Assembly: GCF_004682015.1 (NCBI RefSeq)
Contig: NZ_SMLM01000001.1
Span: 806,001-870,000 of the forward strand
Origin: Ramlibacter henchirensis
GTDB taxonomy: Bacteria; Pseudomonadota; Gammaproteobacteria; Burkholderiales; Burkholderiaceae_C
Length of the DNA stretch: 64,000 nucleotides
Direction: 5' to 3'
The notes under the pieces are model-generated. The model was not told the DNA's origin, made no database searches, and saw nothing but the letters and a program-made list of their open reading frames with translations. Shown here piece by piece: positions 54,256 through 63,026 of the stretch. Each line of letters starts with the position of its first letter. Within the stretch, counting starts at the first letter, position 1. The position numbers and the translations under genes are program-made.

Positions 54256-55470
54256 ATGAAGGTTCAATCGAGCGTGCGGGCGCGGCTTTGCGGGGTCGCG
54301 GTGTTGATGGCGGTGGTGGCGGGGTGTGGGGGAGGCGGGGGCGGCGGGACCCCGGCTCCTGTGCCGCCCGGGCCTGCCCCCGCGCCGCCGCCCACGGAGG
54401 TGCGAGGGTGGTCGAAGCCGTTTGGGTCGGCATCGGTGGTGATCGGGCAATCAAGCTTTGACGAAGAGGACCCCCGTGGCGGCCCGGCCACGCCGGTTTT
54501 CAATCCGCCCGGCAGATCCGCCGTGACGTCGGACGGCAAGCTCCTGGTCTCGCACGGTGGCAACTCGCTACTCATTTTCGACAACTATGAAGCGATGAAC
54601 GGACCCGCTGCGGACGCGGAGTTCTCGTTACCCCATGCGGGGCGGGCTCGGACCTTGTGGGACTTCACCGCCCACGGGTCGAAGTTGGTCGCGGCTGCGG
54701 ACGCCAACGTTCTGATTTACAACGCGGTGCCTAGCGGCAGCGTGGATGCGAATTCTTTCGCAGGCGACGGATTCACTGGCTGCACGCCTTCGCGGCTGGA
54801 GGGACGGACCTCCGCCCACTTGACACCGGATGGGCGCCGCTTGATCGTGGCTGATACGTTCAACAACCGCGTTCTTATCTGGAACGGTGTCGATCAAGCA
54901 ACCGGATCGCTGGGCGCGGCAGACGTCGTACTGGGACAGCAAGGCATGGACCTCTGCGTCGCCAATGATGCGAACGGCGACAGGACCAGCGATGACAATC
55001 CGAGTGAGAAAACGTTGTTCCAACCGACTTCCGTGTGGTCGGACGGTGAGCGACTGGTTGTCGCTGACGCCGGCAACAACCGGGTACTGATCTGGAACGA
55101 CATTGTGCAGGTGGTGAGCTCTCAGGGCGCAAACCATGTCATCGGCCAGCAAGATTTCGTGAGTCGCGCGGAGGTTCCGCCGACCGACATGGCGCTGTCC
55201 TACCCGATGGCCGTCGACGTGAGCGCTGCCGGCGAACTGGCCGTGGCGGACACTGGCAACGGCCGGGTCCTGATCTGGCCCGCGATTCCGAACGGTAATG
55301 GCCAGCCTGCCAAGTTCGTGGTCGGTAGACCGGATTTCACGCACGCGGAAGCACTACCGCTGAGTGCGAAATCACTCAGCGCGCCCGAGGGAGTTCGATT
55401 CCACGGCCGCAACCTGATCGTGAACGACACTGCCAACAATCGCGTGCTGGTCTGGCGCGAATCGGACTGA
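54256..55470 (+). CDS. Propeller-type (NHL-like) lipoprotein, paralogue 1
   Basis: The 404-residue protein has a lipoprotein signal ending VVAGC (acylated Cys 24) and a Gly/Pro/Ala linker to about residue 50. At least four repeats follow, each with an IGQ/VGR-x-x-F element and a strand ending VADTFNNRVLIWN or a close variant (near residues 200, 275, 335 and 395). This is the pattern of an NHL-like beta-propeller. CAGGAG is eight bases before the ATG. It looks less GC-biased than its neighbours, especially in the second half, which could mark a younger acquisition. Paralogue of the next gene. Confidence 0.75.
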   Translation: MKVQSSVRARLCGVAVLMAVVAGCGGGGGGGTPAPVPPGPAPAPPPTEVRGWSKPFGSASVVIGQSSFDEEDPRGGPATPVFNPPGRSAVTSDGKLLVSHGGNSLLIFDNYEAMNGPAADAEFSLPHAGRARTLWDFTAHGSKLVAAADANVLIYNAVPSGSVDANSFAGDGFTGCTPSRLEGRTSAHLTPDGRRLIVADTFNNRVLIWNGVDQATGSLGAADVVLGQQGMDLCVANDANGDRTSDDNPSEKTLFQPTSVWSDGERLVVADAGNNRVLIWNDIVQVVSSQGANHVIGQQDFVSRAEVPPTDMALSYPMAVDVSAAGELAVADTGNGRVLIWPAIPNGNGQPAKFVVGRPDFTHAEALPLSAKSLSAPEGVRFHGRNLIVNDTANNRVLVWRESD

Positions 55471-55513
55471 GATAGCGCCTACGCCTCATTCTTGAGGCGC
55501 GCTCCCTAACCCC

Positions 55514-55540
55514 ACAGCGGCCGGCATCCCCGGCCGCTGT
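55514..55540 (+). terminator. Terminator-like hairpin between the two propeller genes
   Basis: A perfect 11-base stem (ACAGCGGCCGG / CCGGCCGCTGT) with a 5-base loop, followed by TTGCATT. The T tract is poor. Lies about 45 bases past the first gene's stop. Confidence 0.6.
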
Positions 55541-55677
55541 TGCATTCGTCCCCGCGTTCCGAAATCTCCGTGGCAGTCAGCCACGTTACAGCGCAGCCGT
55601 GACTTCACTCCTTGGGAAGACCTGACTTCAGCCGGAGCATGCGCCGGCTCTTCAGCTTCCATTCTCACAGGAGAAAC

Positions 55678-56934
55678 ATGAAAGTTCATGAAACTGCGAC
55701 CCGGCGGCTCGCCGCAATCGCGCTGGTCTTCAGCACCGTGGCCGCCGGCTGCGGCGATGGTGGCGGCCTGCCGCCCGCGGCGGCGCCCGCACCTGCCCCT
55801 GCACCAGTGGCATTCGGTGCCTTCCCCTCGGCCGTGGCCGTGATCGGCCAGGAGGGCTTCGACCAGGTCGCGCCCGACGGCACGCCCGGCACACTGAGCA
55901 TTCGCCGCGGTGAACCTGCCGTGACCGCCGGCGGCGGGCTGTTCGTCGCGGACTCCGGGACCGGGACACTGAAGGTGTTCAGCCGCCACGACCAGCCGGG
56001 CTCCTTCACGGACTACCCGGGCGTGACGCGGGCCCGCAGCGTTTCCATGCAGTCGGGAAGGCTGGTCGTGGTCGACGGGGACACGGTCAGGATCTTCGAG
56101 AGCGCGGCACCGGGTGCCCCACAGATCGCGTTCGCCGGCGGGGCCACCGGGTGCAGCACTTCCGGCTTGAACAATCCGACTTCCGCCTTCCTCACGCCGA
56201 ACGGCCGCCTCGTGGTGGCCGACAGCTCCAATCACCGCGTCCTGATCTGGAACACGGTGGGTTCGGGAGCGCTGGGTGAAGCCCATGTCGTGGTTGGCCA
56301 GCGCACGATGACCAGTTGCGTGGCCAACAACGACAACGGAGACACGGATCCCGACCCCGCTCCGACCGCCAGTACGCTGTCCGGCCCCCGGTCCGTGTGG
56401 TCCGACGGCACCCGCCTGGTGGTGGCCGACACGGGGAACAACCGCGTCCTCGTCTGGGACAACCTGCCGGCCGGCCATTACCAGCCGGCCACGACCGTCA
56501 TCGGCCAGAGGAGTCTCAGCGAGGGGCGGCCCCACGCCGGCGATCCGACCCCGTCCTCCATGAGCCTGGCGACCCCCGTCTCGGTCGACGTGAACGACGC
56601 CGGCCAGCTGGCCGTGGCGGACGAGCAGAACAACCGGGTGCTGGTGTGGAACCGCATCCCCGCGACGCACGGCCAGCCGGCCGACCAGGTGCTCGGCAAG
56701 GCGGGGTTCACTGACGGTGAATCGAGCGCGCCGAGCGCCAGCACACTCTCGGAGCCCGAGGGCGCGCGGTTCCACGGGCGAGACCTGGTCGTCGTCGACA
56801 CCGGGAACAACCGCGTGATGGTCTGGAGGGGCACGGCGCCGCCTGTGGTGACTCCTCCTTCGGTGCACCCGGCTCCCTCGCTGCCGCCAACCGAGCCACT
56901 CATCCCGCCTGGACCCGGCGTAGGTGCGTACTGA
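55678..56934 (+). CDS. Propeller-type (NHL-like) lipoprotein, paralogue 2
   Basis: The 418-residue protein has a signal ending STVAAGC (Cys 25), an Ala/Pro linker, then repeats with VIGQ/VVGQ/VLGK elements and VADSSNHRVLIWN, VADTGNNRVLVWD, VADEQNNRVLVWN and VDTGNNRVMVW, matching paralogue 1 almost repeat for repeat. The C-terminus is a Pro-rich tail (residues 385-418) missing from paralogue 1. CAGGAG is seven bases before the ATG. Its GC bias is like the rest of the window. Confidence 0.75.
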   Translation: MKVHETATRRLAAIALVFSTVAAGCGDGGGLPPAAAPAPAPAPVAFGAFPSAVAVIGQEGFDQVAPDGTPGTLSIRRGEPAVTAGGGLFVADSGTGTLKVFSRHDQPGSFTDYPGVTRARSVSMQSGRLVVVDGDTVRIFESAAPGAPQIAFAGGATGCSTSGLNNPTSAFLTPNGRLVVADSSNHRVLIWNTVGSGALGEAHVVVGQRTMTSCVANNDNGDTDPDPAPTASTLSGPRSVWSDGTRLVVADTGNNRVLVWDNLPAGHYQPATTVIGQRSLSEGRPHAGDPTPSSMSLATPVSVDVNDAGQLAVADEQNNRVLVWNRIPATHGQPADQVLGKAGFTDGESSAPSASTLSEPEGARFHGRDLVVVDTGNNRVMVWRGTAPPVVTPPSVHPAPSLPPTEPLIPPGPGVGAY

Positions 56935-56967
56935 CCGATCTTTGCCGGCGACGCTGCAGGACGTGCA

Positions 56968-57417
56968 CTACTGCGAGATGCGTCGCCCTTCTTCCACCTG
57001 CTGGTTGAAGTACCCCTGAAAGCTGATGGCGATGCTCGCCATCAGCACCCCAGCCCCGATCATCAGCGCCAGCACGATCGCCCAGACCGTTCCCCAGTTC
57101 GTCCGACCCGGTTTCGCATCCGGTGACTGCCCCGGATTGAAGCGGCCGTTCCAATCCTCCGGCTTCTTCAGCCCATAGACGATCGCGGTGAGGCAGCACC
57201 CCGCGAACGTGAACCCCAGCACCGGCGTGAGCACCCAGCTGAGCGGATCGTTCTGCCCCAGCGACCACATGCGCAGCACACCGTATGCACCGACCAGCGT
57301 GGGCACAGGCAGCAGCCATCCCAGCCAATCGCCCGCACCGTGCAGGTAGAAGCGATGCAGCCCGAACGGCCCGCCGAGGAAGGCGAGCCACGCCGCCACC
57401 GTCTTGCTTTTCGTCAC
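56968..57417 (-). CDS. TM2-domain membrane protein
   Basis: The 149-residue protein starts with KSKTVAAWLAFLGGPFGLHRFYLHG, the TM2-domain signature (helix, then GxxGxHRFYLG-like turn), followed by a second helix and two more hydrophobic segments. Function unknown. The GTG start at 57417 overlaps the acetyltransferase stop (GTGA), so the pair is coupled. Confidence 0.87.
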   Translation of the reverse strand: MTKSKTVAAWLAFLGGPFGLHRFYLHGAGDWLGWLLPVPTLVGAYGVLRMWSLGQNDPLSWVLTPVLGFTFAGCCLTAIVYGLKKPEDWNGRFNPGQSPDAKPGRTNWGTVWAIVLALMIGAGVLMASIAISFQGYFNQQVEEGRRISQ

Positions 57418-57941
57418 GGCGATTCGGGCGGCGTGCTGCTGCCTTCGCCCAGGACCTTGTCCATCAGCACCGTGTCCAGCCAGCGGTTGAATTTCCAGCC
57501 GCAGTTGGTGATCGTGCCGACGGACGCGAAGCCGAGCGAGCGATGCACGCCGATCGAACCGGCGTTGGCCGAGTCGCCGATCACGGCGATCAGCTTGCGA
57601 ACGCCCACGGACTCGGCCTGGGCCACCAGTTCCGCCAACAGCTGCTTGCCGACGCCTTTGCCGCAGGCGTCGCGGTGCAGGTAGATCGAGTCCTCCGCCG
57701 AAAACCGGTACGCCGGCCGCGGCTTGAACCACTGGCAGTAGGCGTAGCCCAGCACCCGGCCGTCCTGCTCAGCCACGAGGAAGGGCAGGCCCTTGCCGAG
57801 CACGTCGGCCCGGCGGCCGGCCATCTCGTGCTCGGTGGGTGGCGTGGTTTCGAAGGTGCCGGTGCCATGCATCACGTGGTGGCCGTAGATGGCGGTGATG
57901 GCGGGCAGGTCGGCTTCCGTGCTGGGGCGGATGAGGCTCAT
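57414..57941 (-). CDS. GNAT N-acetyltransferase (phosphinothricin/methionine sulfone acetyltransferase-like)
   Basis: The 175-residue protein starts with IRPSTEADLPAITAIYGHHV and has the acetyl-CoA loop DACGKGVGKQLLAEL near residue 90, then SIGVHRSLGF and the terminal DTVLMDK of this subgroup. It acetylates small amines such as methionine sulfone or phosphinothricin; native substrate unknown. It diverges from rpsP across a 131-base region. Confidence 0.92.
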   Translation of the reverse strand: MSLIRPSTEADLPAITAIYGHHVMHGTGTFETTPPTEHEMAGRRADVLGKGLPFLVAEQDGRVLGYAYCQWFKPRPAYRFSAEDSIYLHRDACGKGVGKQLLAELVAQAESVGVRKLIAVIGDSANAGSIGVHRSLGFASVGTITNCGWKFNRWLDTVLMDKVLGEGSSTPPESP

Positions 57942-57955
57942 CGGGAGGGGCGGGC

Positions 57956-57961
57956 TATAAT
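57956..57961 (+). promoter_or_regulatory. Candidate -10 of the rpsP-rimM-trmD promoter
   Basis: TATAAT inside CGGGCTATAATCGCGGGCTTTCC, the same arrangement as before rplS. It would give a leader of about 105 bases before the rpsP ATG. No clear -35 is visible. Confidence 0.6.
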
Positions 57962-58072
57962 CGCGGGCTTTCCAGCGTGTCGCCGGCCGGGTGGCCGATG
58001 CGCGTGTCTCGACGCTGGAGGATCTCGGAGCCCGTCGCGCGAAGCGCCGGCTCTCCACCCGAAGGATAAATC

Positions 58073-58336
58073 ATGGTCGTGATCCGACTCTCGCGCGGCG
58101 GTGCCAAGAGCCGTCCGTTCTTCAACATCGTCGTCGCCGACAAGCGCGTGCGCCGCGACGGCCGCTTCATCGAGCGCCTGGGCTTCTACAACCCGATCGC
58201 CAAGGACAACGAGGAGAGCATCCGCATCGCGCAGGACCGCCTGACCTACTGGCGCGGCGTCGGCGCCCAGGCTTCCCCGACGGTCGAGCGCCTGCTCCAG
58301 CAGGCCGCCGCCAAGGCGCCCGCCGCCGCGGCGTAA
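58073..58336 (+). CDS. rpsP: 30S ribosomal protein S16
   Basis: The 87-residue protein is full length for S16: [28 protein letters not shown] start (given in parts), [16 protein letters not shown] and an Ala-rich tail. It binds 16S rRNA early in 30S assembly. First gene of rpsP-rimM-trmD. Confidence 0.99.
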   Translation: MVVIRLSRGGAKSRPFFNIVVADKRVRRDGRFIERLGFYNPIAKDNEESIRIAQDRLTYWRGVGAQASPTVERLLQQAAAKAPAAAA

Positions 58337-58395
58337 GCCTCTCGTCGTGATGCTGCCCGGGCTCAGCCGCCGACGGGCCGCCCCTAGGCGGCTGC

Positions 58396-58442
58396 GGCCC
58401 CCTCGGGGGGCAGCGCAGTACACGAAGTGACAAGCGTGGGGG
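58396..58442 (+). repeat. Dispersed intergenic repeat, copy 2 (includes the rimM start)
   Basis: Same 47 bases as the reverse complement of 24194-24241: GGCCCCCTCGGGGGGCAGCG, CAGTACACGAAGTGACAAGC, GTGGGGGC. The GTG start assigned to rimM (58427) lies inside it. Confidence 0.85.
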
Positions 58443-58999
58443 CCCTGGAACAGGCAGAACTGCCGGCTGACGCTGTCGAAGTCGGGCGCATCCACGATGC
58501 TTGGGGGATCAAGGGCTGGTTCAAGGTCCTGCCCCACAGCGCTTCCCCGGAAGCGCTTTTTTCTTCCAAGCGCTGGTTCCTGCAACCGCCCGAGAAGGCT
58601 GCCAAGCCGGCGTTCTCGGGCACGGTCTTGCTGCGCATCCGCGAGGCGAAGGAGCACGCCGACAGCATCGTCGCCACCGCGCAGGAGGTCGACGACCGCA
58701 GCGCGGCCGAGTCGCTTAAAGGCGCGCGGGTCTTCATCCCGCGATCGAGCTTCCCCACCGCTGCCGAAGACGAGTACTACTGGGTCGACCTGCTCGGCCT
58801 GCAGGTGGTCAACCGGGAAGGTGTCGTGCTCGGCGAAGTGCGAGACCTCATGGCGACCGGGCCGCAGACGGTGCTGGTCGTGGCTTACGAGGAAGGCGGC
58901 AAGCCCGCCGAGCGCATGATCCCCTTCGTCTCCGCGTACGTGGACGCAGTCGATTTGCCGGGCCGGCGCATCACGGTGGACTGGCAGCCCGACTACTGA
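58427..58999 (+). CDS. rimM: Ribosome maturation factor RimM
   Basis: The 190-residue protein has the N-terminal RimM barrel (VEVGRIHDAWGIKGWFKV) and the PRC-like C-terminal domain (YYWVDLLGLQVVN, then RMIPFV and VDLPGRRITVDW). Helps 30S head assembly with S19/S13. No good Shine-Dalgarno is seen; the GTG at 58427 is inside a dispersed repeat and a GTG at 58436 is an alternative. Confidence 0.97.
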   Translation: MTSVGALEQAELPADAVEVGRIHDAWGIKGWFKVLPHSASPEALFSSKRWFLQPPEKAAKPAFSGTVLLRIREAKEHADSIVATAQEVDDRSAAESLKGARVFIPRSSFPTAAEDEYYWVDLLGLQVVNREGVVLGEVRDLMATGPQTVLVVAYEEGGKPAERMIPFVSAYVDAVDLPGRRITVDWQPDY

Positions 59000-59015
59000 C
59001 GTGCCACGGATCGCC

Positions 59016-59783
59016 ATGCGCTTCGACGTCCTCACCCTGTTCCCCGAGCTGTTCGGCCCCTTCCTCGAGAGCGGCGTCACGCGCCGCGCCTACGAATCGA
59101 AGCAGGTCGACGTGCGCCTGTGGAACCCGCGCGACCACGCCGAAGGCAATTACCGCCGGGTCGACGATCGCCCGTTCGGCGGCGGCCCGGGCATGGTGAT
59201 GCTCGCGGAGCCGCTGGCGCGCTGCGTGGCGGCGGCGAAGGCGGACCGGAACGACGCCGCGCCCGTGGTGCTGTTCTCGCCGACTGGCGCCAGGCTGGAC
59301 CATGCGGCAGTGGAGCAGTGGTCCGCCAGCGAAGGCGCGATCCTGCTGTGCGGACGATACGAAGGCGTCGACCAGCGTTTCATCGACAGCCACGTGAACG
59401 TGCAGCTGAGCCTCGGCGATTTCGTGCTCTCGGGCGGCGAGGTCGCGGCGATGGCGCTGCTGGACGCGGTCGCCCGCCTGCAGCCCGGAGTGCTGAACGA
59501 AGCCGGCAGCCACGAAGCCGACAGCTTCAACCCCGGGATCGACGGCCTGCTGGACTGTCCGCACTACACCCGCCCGGACGACTGGCAGGGCCGCCGCGTG
59601 CCGCCCGAGCTGCTGTCCGGCCACCACGTCCAGATCGAGCGCTGGCGTCGCGAACGCCGCCTGGAGGCCACCGCCCGCCTGCGGCCGGACCTGCTTTCCG
59701 CCGCTCGCGCTGCCGGGCGCCTGACGCCCGCAGACGAGGCCTTCCTGGCTTCGCTGGCGCGGCCGGACGCCGCCGGGCTATAA
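59016..59783 (+). CDS. trmD: tRNA (guanine-N1)-methyltransferase
   Basis: The 255-residue SPOUT enzyme makes m1G37. Seen are MRFDVLTLFPELFGPF, the knot region LLCGRYEGVDQRFID, FVLSGGEVAAMALLDA, and the C-terminal HHVQIERWRRE. ATG 59016 is used; a GTG at 59001 would add five residues. Its TAA stop lies within the rplS -10. Confidence 0.98.
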   Translation: MRFDVLTLFPELFGPFLESGVTRRAYESKQVDVRLWNPRDHAEGNYRRVDDRPFGGGPGMVMLAEPLARCVAAAKADRNDAAPVVLFSPTGARLDHAAVEQWSASEGAILLCGRYEGVDQRFIDSHVNVQLSLGDFVLSGGEVAAMALLDAVARLQPGVLNEAGSHEADSFNPGIDGLLDCPHYTRPDDWQGRRVPPELLSGHHVQIERWRRERRLEATARLRPDLLSAARAAGRLTPADEAFLASLARPDAAGL

Positions 59784-59784
59784 T
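59779..59784 (+). promoter_or_regulatory. Candidate -10 of a separate rplS promoter
   Basis: TATAAT in CGGGCTATAATCTTCGGCTTTCC, matching the rpsP promoter block, and overlapping the trmD stop codon. It gives a leader of about 97 bases before rplS. Confidence 0.55.
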
Positions 59785-59887
59785 CTTCGGCTTTCCGATC
59801 CTCTGCCCGGCCGCCCCCGGCTGGATGCTCCAGCCCTCCAGGAACGGGGCCATTTGCGTAGCGCGGGCATGATCGAGTGGAACCACC

Positions 59888-60265
59888 ATGAACCTGATCC
59901 AGACCCTCGAGCAAGAGGAAATCGCCCGCCTGGGCAAGAAGATCCCCGAGTTCGCCCCCGGCGACACGGTGATCGTGAGCGTCAGCGTCGTCGAAGGCAA
60001 CCGCAAGCGCGTGCAGGCCTACGAGGGCGTCGTCATCGCCAAGCGCAACCGGGGCCTGAACAGCGGCTTCACCGTGCGCAAGATCTCCAGCGGAGAAGGC
60101 GTCGAGCGGACCTTCCAGACCTACAGCCCGCTGATCGCCGGCATCGAGGTCAAGCGGCGCGGCGACGTGCGCCGCGCCAAGCTGTACTACCTGCGCGAGC
60201 GCAGCGGCAAGTCGGCCCGCATCAAGGAAAAGCTGGCCCACGGCACCCGCGCGGCCGCCGAGTAA
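59888..60265 (+). CDS. rplS: 50S ribosomal protein L19
   Basis: The 125-residue protein is full length for L19: [22 protein letters not shown], the RNA-binding [19 protein letters not shown] and [11 protein letters not shown], then [20 protein letters not shown]. At the 30S/50S interface. Last gene of the ribosomal block. Confidence 0.99.
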   Translation: MNLIQTLEQEEIARLGKKIPEFAPGDTVIVSVSVVEGNRKRVQAYEGVVIAKRNRGLNSGFTVRKISSGEGVERTFQTYSPLIAGIEVKRRGDVRRAKLYYLRERSGKSARIKEKLAHGTRAAAE

Positions 60266-60285
60266 ACCCCTCCCGCCCGCGACGA

Positions 60286-60320
60286 GCCGCCGCCGCCCGC
60301 CCAGGGTCGCGGCGGTTTTT
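60286..60320 (+). terminator. Rho-independent terminator after rplS
   Basis: CCGCCGC ... GCGGCGG stem followed by TTTTT (60316-60320), 20 bases past the rplS stop. Confidence 0.75.
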
Positions 60321-60329
60321 CATTCCTCC

Positions 60330-61049
60330 ATGCCCATCGATCCCGTCCCGCCGCTGCCGCCCGAGTTCGTGCCGCTGTCGAAGCTGCCCCACTTCGACCC
60401 GCGCGCCGTGCCCGTGATCGGCATCGACTCGCACCTGCCGCCGGTGCGGCCGGAGGCGATGTCGCCCGACTCGATCCGCGAGAAATTCCGCGCCCCGCCG
60501 GCCTGGGCGCCGGAGATCTGGGCCGAGAAGCGCTTCACCGACCGCCAGCCCGCGCAGGCTTCGGTGCTGGTGCCGATCGTGCTGCGCAGGGAGCCGACGG
60601 TGCTGCTCACCGAGCGCACCACGCACCTGTCCACCCATTCGGGGCAGGTGGCCTTTCCCGGCGGCAAGCGCGACGAGACGGACCGCGACGCCGCGCACAC
60701 CGCGCTGCGCGAGGCGCAGGAGGAGATCGGCCTGCACGAACGGCACGTGGAGGTGCTGGGCGAAATGCCCACCTACACGACGGGCACCCTCTTCATCGTC
60801 ACGCCGGTCGTCGCGCTGGTGCAGCCGGACGCCAGGCTGGAACTCAATGCGCACGAGGTCGCGGACGCCTTCGAGGTGCCCCTCAAGTTCCTCATGAACC
60901 CCGCCCACCACCGCCGCCATGTCTTCGACGTGATGGGCAACCGGCGCGAATGGTTGTCGATGCCCTACATGGACGGCGCCACGGAGCGCTTCATCTGGGG
61001 TGCGACGGCCGCGATGTTGCGCAATTTCTACCGGTTCCTCTCGGCGTAA
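60330..61049 (+). CDS. CoA pyrophosphatase, Nudix family
   Basis: The 239-residue protein has the Nudix box GGKRDETDRDAAHTALREAQ plus EEIGL near residue 115, preceded by STHSGQVAFPGG, the extra signature of CoA pyrophosphatases (NudL/PCD1 type). Cleaves CoA to phosphopantetheine and ADP. Starts nine bases after the rplS terminator. Confidence 0.95.
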   Translation: MPIDPVPPLPPEFVPLSKLPHFDPRAVPVIGIDSHLPPVRPEAMSPDSIREKFRAPPAWAPEIWAEKRFTDRQPAQASVLVPIVLRREPTVLLTERTTHLSTHSGQVAFPGGKRDETDRDAAHTALREAQEEIGLHERHVEVLGEMPTYTTGTLFIVTPVVALVQPDARLELNAHEVADAFEVPLKFLMNPAHHRRHVFDVMGNRREWLSMPYMDGATERFIWGATAAMLRNFYRFLSA

Positions 61050-61071
61050 GCGCCGGCGCCGGGTGCGCCCG

Positions 61072-61077
61072 TATCAT
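61072..61077 (+). promoter_or_regulatory. Candidate -10 for leaderless CobD-like gene
   Basis: TATCAT lies six bases before the ATG at 61084 with no Shine-Dalgarno between. Confidence 0.35.
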
Positions 61078-61083
61078 CGCCGC

Positions 61084-62076
61084 ATGTCTTTTTTCGCCAT
61101 CCTGTTCGCCCTGCTCCTCGAGCAGGTGCGGCCGCTGGCGCGCCACAACCCGATCCACGGCGCCCTGCGAAGCTGGGCGCGTTGGGCCAGCCGCAATTTC
61201 GACGCCGGCAAGCCGCACCACGGCTGGATCGCATGGGCCGTTGCGACCGTGGGGCCCGCGATCGCGGCGCTGGCGATCCACTGGGCGCTGTTGCTCGGGG
61301 TGGGCTGGCCGGCGGCCGTCGCGTGGAGCATCGCGGTCCTGTATGTCACGCTGGGCTTCCGGCAGTTCAGCCACCACTTCACCGCGATCCGCGATGCGCT
61401 CGATGCCGGCGACGAGGACCGTGCGCGCGAGCTGCTCGCTCAGTGGCAGCAGGTCGATGCCGCCGAACTGCCCCGGCGCGAGATCGTGCGCCACGTCATC
61501 GAGTATTCGGTGCTGGCCGCGCACCGCCACGTGTTCGGCGTGCTCACCTGGTTCGCGGTGCTCGCCGCTTTCGGCTTCGGCCCGGCCGGTGCCGTGCTGT
61601 ACCGGATGGCCGAATTCGTCACGCGCTACTGGCGGCACCGCAGCCGCCTTCAGCCGCAGTCCGTGAGCGAGGCGCTGCAATCGGCGTCGGCCCGGGCCTG
61701 GGCCGTGATCGACTGGCTGCCCGCGCGCATCACCGCGCTGGCATTCGCAGTCGTCGGCAGCTTCGAGGAAGCGATCGACTGCTGGCGGCACCACGCCCAG
61801 CGCTTCCCCAACGACAACGACGGCGTCGTGCTGGCCGCGACTTCCGGAGCGGTGAACGTGCGCCTGGGCGGCGAAGCCCTGCGTGCATTCGTTCCGAACA
61901 GCAGCCAGTCGTTCAGCGCCGCTTCCGTCGCCATGGAGGAGCCGGGCAGCGAAAGCACGCCCGGCCGCGAGGCCGAACCGGCTCACCTTCGCAGCATCGT
62001 CGGCCTGGTCTGGCGTTCGGTGGTGCTTTACATGGTGCTGCTGGCGCTGCTGACGCTGGCCAACCTGATCGGCTGA
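61084..62076 (+). CDS. CobD/CbiB family membrane protein
   Basis: The 330-residue protein has four or five helices and CobD-like runs (FALLLEQVRPLAR at the start; RFPNDNDGVVLAATSGAVNVRLGG near residue 240). CobD proper makes adenosylcobinamide in B12 synthesis, but no cobalamin genes are near, and Comamonadaceae often carry this gene in this spot, so the family name may not give its role. Confidence 0.88.
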   Translation: MSFFAILFALLLEQVRPLARHNPIHGALRSWARWASRNFDAGKPHHGWIAWAVATVGPAIAALAIHWALLLGVGWPAAVAWSIAVLYVTLGFRQFSHHFTAIRDALDAGDEDRARELLAQWQQVDAAELPRREIVRHVIEYSVLAAHRHVFGVLTWFAVLAAFGFGPAGAVLYRMAEFVTRYWRHRSRLQPQSVSEALQSASARAWAVIDWLPARITALAFAVVGSFEEAIDCWRHHAQRFPNDNDGVVLAATSGAVNVRLGGEALRAFVPNSSQSFSAASVAMEEPGSESTPGREAEPAHLRSIVGLVWRSVVLYMVLLALLTLANLIG

Positions 62077-62087
62077 AGCGCTCGCCC

Positions 62088-63011
62088 TCAATAGCGGGGC
62101 GGCTGGCTCAATTCCTCGAACAGGTCGCAATAGATCCGGTAGCGGTTGGCCGTGACCGGATGCTCGCATTGCGCGTGCGCCGCGGCGGAGATCACCGCGC
62201 AGCCCGGCTCGTGCCGGTGCGTGCAGTTGTAGAAGCGGCACTGGCCCAGGTGCGGCTTCAGGTCCCGCATCAGGCCGGCCAGGTGCGCGGGCTCCAGGTG
62301 ATAGAGCCCGAATTCCTGGAATCCCGGCGAGTCGATCAGCGCCGTGGTGCGCGCTTCGTCCACCCAGTACCAGGTCGTGCTCGTCGTCGTGTGCTTGCCC
62401 GAGCTGAGCGCGCGCGAGATCTCCCCCGTCTGCGCCGCGGCGCCGGGCACCAGCAGGTTGATCAGCGTGCTCTTGCCCGCGCCGGAGGGACCGAGCACCA
62501 GCGTCGTCTTCCCCTTCAGGTGCACCATCAGGTGCTCGCGGTCGACGTCGCCTGACAGCCGCAGCGACAAGGGCAGCACGCCATAGCCCATCTGCTGGTA
62601 AGGCAGCAGCCGTTCCCAGGCGCGCTCGAATGGCTCGACGAGGTCGCTCTTGTTCAACGCGATCAACGGCGTGATGCGCTCGGCCTCGGCGGCGATCAGC
62701 GCGCGGGCGAGCTGGTGCTCGGAGAATTCGGGCTCGGCCGCGATCAGCACCAGCACCTGGTCCAGGTTGGCCGCGAACGACTTGATCCGGATCTCGTCCT
62801 GCCGGTAGAACAGGTTGCGGCGCGGCTCCACTTTCTCGATCGTGCCTTCGTCGTGCGTCTGCTGCCACTGCACGCGGTCGCCGACCACGGCACGGGCCTT
62901 CTTGCCACGCGGATGGCAGATGCGGCGGGCGCCGCCGGGGGATTCGACCAGCACGTGGCGGCCGAAGCTCGCCACCACCAGCCCCGGCGAGAGCCCCTCG
63001 CGATCAGCCAA
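62088..63011 (-). CDS. rsgA: Ribosome small subunit-dependent GTPase A
   Basis: The 307-residue circularly permuted GTPase has an N-terminal OB fold, then G4 (ALNKSDL near residue 110), the P-loop GPSGAGKSTLINLL near residue 170, G3 in DSPGFQEFG and a C-terminal zinc knuckle with Cys/His (CRFYNCTHRHEPGC). Checks late 30S assembly. Confidence 0.97.
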   Translation of the reverse strand: MADREGLSPGLVVASFGRHVLVESPGGARRICHPRGKKARAVVGDRVQWQQTHDEGTIEKVEPRRNLFYRQDEIRIKSFAANLDQVLVLIAAEPEFSEHQLARALIAAEAERITPLIALNKSDLVEPFERAWERLLPYQQMGYGVLPLSLRLSGDVDREHLMVHLKGKTTLVLGPSGAGKSTLINLLVPGAAAQTGEISRALSSGKHTTTSTTWYWVDEARTTALIDSPGFQEFGLYHLEPAHLAGLMRDLKPHLGQCRFYNCTHRHEPGCAVISAAAHAQCEHPVTANRYRIYCDLFEELSQPPRY

Positions 63012-63026
63012 GGCGCGCGTCCATCG

